From: Megalonaias nervosa
Taxonomy: Eukaryota > Mollusca > Bivalvia > Unionida > Unionidae
Assembly: GCA_016617855.1 (NCBI GenBank)
Contig: JAECUM010093985.1
Location: 1 to 64,000, forward strand
Direction of reading: 5' to 3'
Length of the DNA stretch: 64,000 nucleotides
The position numbers and the translations under genes were made by a program. Below are positions 60,943 to 64,000 of the stretch, piece after piece. The notes under the pieces were generated by a model. The model was not told the DNA's origin. It was given only the letters and a program-made list of their open reading frames with translations, and did no database searches. Within the stretch, counting starts at the first letter, position 1, and every line of letters begins with the position of its first letter.

Positions 60943-62829
60943 CTATGAATTAATTGTAGGTAAGACTGACAACTAAAGTGAAAGAAATAACAGATAACAA
61001 AATTTTGATTCAGTAACGCAGAATTGTAAGCGGTAAGCGAATGTGCTTTAAAAAGAAAAAGACAAAACTTTATTTAATCAATTAACCAAACAATTAACAA
61101 TAGGAATTGTTGTCTTCTACTTAATTACCCTAAGGGCCAAGGCATGTAACATCTTACAAAATGCAATCCTACAACAATTACTTGAAGCATAAGAAAAAGG
61201 TTCAGAATCAACATGCCAGTAGTAGACGCCTCTATATAAAAAAAACATTGTGCACTTTGTGTCTGACTTACTTTTATGTCTAACCGTATATTACTCTTCA
61301 TAAAGTAAACAGACATTGTGTCTTAATTCAGTTGCGTCTGCCTGTATATTTCTCTTTGTAAAGGATATTTGTCCAGTGAGTGTCCTTTATAGAGACTTTT
61401 GGATGTGTATCAATCTGCTACGCTTTCTTTCTGGTCTTTGTATGTTTCTCGCTCTTGAAATGACGTAGACTTTGCGCTGTACCAAGCTGTTGTAAGTTTG
61501 TATCGAAGATAACACAAACAAAAATTTCTGTTAACTGTCACGTATACACGTGCTGCTGTGAAAAAACAACAAAACTGTATATTTAGTGTAAATTAACGTT
61601 CCAAGTATTTAGATGCTTGGCTTGCCTACAATTATATATGAACACTAACGTATCTGCGTCTTAAATTCATGTATGTTATCACCGTTCTTCTGGCTGAAGG
61701 TCGTACAAGTTTATCTGATTTGGATAGCTCTTGGTGCTGAATGGTAGTTGTAATTTCCAAAAGAGAACCGTTTCTTGCCAAAACAAATCCTATAGCTAAA
61801 CCGGTCTAATCCGATATCTCCTTTGAAAGGTCACTTAAAAGACAGCATTTGATAGCCTTTTCCAGTTTCTGTACATACTGGCCCTCTATTTAATGAAAAT
61901 TTGTCCATATGGACAAATATATCTGCGGTTATCAATCTGGTGGAGTAATCGACGAAGAAAGTTTCTAATGTTCACATTAATTTTGAATATTAATTTAACA
62001 GTTTCTTCCTAAAACTGATTCATCAATTAGTGTCATTTGTCCAATTAATGGCCGTTTTATGAGATTAAAATGATGCGAATTATTATATTGATATCGCGAA
62101 CATTGTTGGGGGAGTAGATACCATCAGTACATAGTCGTATCATACAGTCTACTGTGCATAGCATTATTTACGTAAAGATTTTAATGTCTTTCATATTTAT
62201 CTTTTTATATTTGCTTTTAAATGTGCATCGTGTGGTCTTGATAAGCTTGCAGTCTTGTTCGGTGAGAGGTTTCGTCCAAATTTCTATAGTCACTTAATTC
62301 CCCTTATTCCAGGGAGAAGGTATTTACGATCATTGATCAAGCAGGAAAATAAAATACACAGCGCTTGCAAACCAACCTTTAAAGAAACATAACTAACACA
62401 TGGATAAATCGGCATGTTTCTCCGGCAGTGCAGTTATGGACTGCCGGTTGGTGAGGAAGCTTGATGTCACTTGTTACTCGGAAATTGTCGACTCTTATGA
62501 GTTTCCGTCAGAAAATCGGCCAATATTTTCCATCTTTAAGCACACTGTTGTCAATGCCACTTGTGAATCTTGTCCCATTTGTATTGAGCAAAGCCTTGGA
62601 AGTATTTACAAGCAATATTTCCATTTTCTAAGACAATATAATGTCAAGCAGCTGCACCAGCGGAATATTACGATATATCCACTTACTGATAGGCCTACTA
62701 GCGGTATTAAAAAGTTCTGAAATATTGGTGCGTTTTAAAGCAAGGTTCATCAGTAGTGAATAGTACGTCTACTCAAAGTACCCGACATGCATCTCCGTAT
62801 ACTTCCCCGATTATCTAATTATTCACTGT

Positions 62830-63690
62830 CACGTTTTTTTTTTTTTTTCAAAACGTCCTGTATGCCGTTCAAACACTGGAAAACTGTACTTCCAACTACA
62901 TGGTGGCATTCAAATTATATGCCCCTCAGCGAATCTTTTACAAAGGGATTCAGACAAAGTTCACTTGGAGATAAATCAAGGCTGCGTGAAGGATGTGGCA
63001 AAGTTTGGATGTTGTGCTCATGTAGGATGCTTGCCACCACGGATTTATTCGTCAGTGAGTTGCAATAGAGTAAAGCGATACCTCGGTTATCAGTGCGAAA
63101 ACAAGTGCTTCAGTGGTGTTCAGTAACTTTTGGAAACACTTTAGATGCAAACAAATATACAGTGACAAATGCAGTCAGGCTCTGGCACATGGACGACCGG
63201 TTTGTTGCATCAAGAAATAATCCATATAAAACTCTCTTGACAGCACATCTACGACGGGCTATTTCTGGTCACTGCTCGTTTTCTCCAGATCAAACTTTTA
63301 TTATTTCTCTTGAGGCGGGTTCAAGACAGTAAATCAATGTTTCATCAGGGGTGACAATCTCAATCAAAGGTCCTGGTCAGTCTTTTTGTAATAGGCTAGT
63401 AGCTGTTTTGAGATTTCACATAGAATCTATGTTTGATCAGCCGCCAACAAATGCGGGAGCCATCTTGCACACATCTTTCCGAACTTCGTATGATTCATCT
63501 GTATAATCAGAACAGCTAACGAATTAATACCCGTGATAATTATTTCCCAGTGTGTATCCAGCATCTTCTTCAAAGCCCCTTCCACAACAACCACATCCTG
63601 CTCACCAATCGCATACAATGGTCTTCCAGAACGTGAGTCATCTTCTACGGATTCTCGACCATTTTTAAAACTATGAAACCACTGCAAATA
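62830..63690 (-). pseudogene. Mariner-like transposase, broken
   Basis: The enzyme cuts and pastes mariner elements at TA sites. The N-terminal frame (63427-63687) reads MQWFHSFKNGRESVEDDSRS then GRP, matching the family's QWFxRFKxGRxSVEDxxRSGRP block at the end of the first DNA-binding half, and ends with CARWLPHLL. Further down, in other frames: IVTPDETLIYCLEP (about 63315-63355) keeps the first catalytic Asp in place of TGDExW; LLYCNSLTNKSVVAS (about 63015-63060) stands at the HDNAPxH block with its Asp lost; and NIQTLPHPSRSLDLSPSE (about 62960-63012) ends in Glu where the third Asp belongs. Frameshifts and altered catalytic residues make it inactive. Terminal repeats were not found. Confidence 0.75.
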
Positions 63691-64000
63691 TGTACGATAT
63701 AACAGAGAATTAGATCTTAAACTTTATCCAAGTCGGCCTTGATATAAGAAGGAGATTACCTTAAAGGAGCACAAATTTTACAATATACTTTATGTTCAGT
63801 AGCATAATTGCACTCCTTCTCCGACATTAGAGGTCACCGTTTTTTACTATGTTCCGTCATAGGTATATCTCCGCACCTGTCCAGTGTGCTGCACGTGTAG
63901 CTCCAGATAATATATAGAACGTTATTTTGTCTATCATTTCGCATTAAAATTTTTTACAGGTTCAAAGAAACATAAAGGTTATCAGAAAATACGCATAACT

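Larger units (their letters stand above)
59946..62800. other. No gene recognised
   Basis: AT-rich non-coding sequence apart from the two microsatellites listed separately. The plus-strand frame of 106 codons at 62400-62720 shows no recognisable domain. Confidence 0.5.

Noticed and set aside
62400..62720. 106-codon plus frame beside the mariner relic
   Set aside because: No recognisable domain. It may be antisense to decayed transposon flank, and nothing supports a real gene.

Overview
The window is eukaryotic, AT-rich and repeat-laden, and most likely comes from a mollusc or other lophotrochozoan. The reasons are one intron-split host gene, several tRNA-derived SINEs whose 3' modules resemble mollusc SINEs, long TA, CT, GA and AAT microsatellites, and many decayed transposons and virus-like elements. 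Family assignments rest on reading translated motifs by eye and recalling family patterns. No database search was possible.

Layout. 0-3 kb: relic of an L1-like retrotransposon ORF2 (minus). 4-8 kb: short tandem repeats and a diverged tandem duplication with a unit of about 0.97 kb. 8.8-17.1 kb: broken structural module of a Polinton/Maverick (adintovirus-like) element, all on the minus strand. In transcriptional order it holds two or three small accessory genes, a retroviral-type integrase, a penton-like minor capsid protein, a possible pVI-like gene, a double-jelly-roll major capsid protein and an adenain-like protease. A decayed Jockey-like retrotransposon (plus, 10.94-12.82 kb) lies at the start of the major capsid gene. 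17.7-18.9 kb: a second, CR1/L2-like non-LTR relic (minus). 26.8-28.9 kb: a broken protein-primed type-B DNA polymerase, also minus, possibly the replication half of the same Polinton. 30.1 kb: a LITAF-like zinc domain fragment (plus).

35.9-42.3 kb: the only clearly host gene, a short-chain dehydrogenase of the retinol dehydrogenase 11-14 type, minus strand. Three exons have good splice sites and compatible phases; the 5' exon was not found. Its introns and flanks hold SINEs and microsatellites. A 180-bp hAT-type MITE lies at 34.2 kb.

44.66-48.29 kb: a 3.6-kb stretch bounded by inverted repeats of about 135-150 bp with AGTGTCAG / CTGACACT ends. It encloses degraded minus-strand genes, one resembling a family seen near virus-like genes in other invertebrates and one weakly penton-like. 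It looks like a second, different Polinton-type lineage in shortened form and is the best candidate for something undescribed.

48-64 kb: mostly non-coding, with SINEs, a pair of 1.8-1.9-kb direct repeats (52.42-54.35 and 57.44-59.27 kb), a shorter dispersed repeat shared with 43.9 kb, and a mariner transposase pseudogene at the right end. No rRNA, canonical tRNA gene, CRISPR array or bacterial-type operon was seen. Every mobile-element gene I read carries stops or frameshifts.
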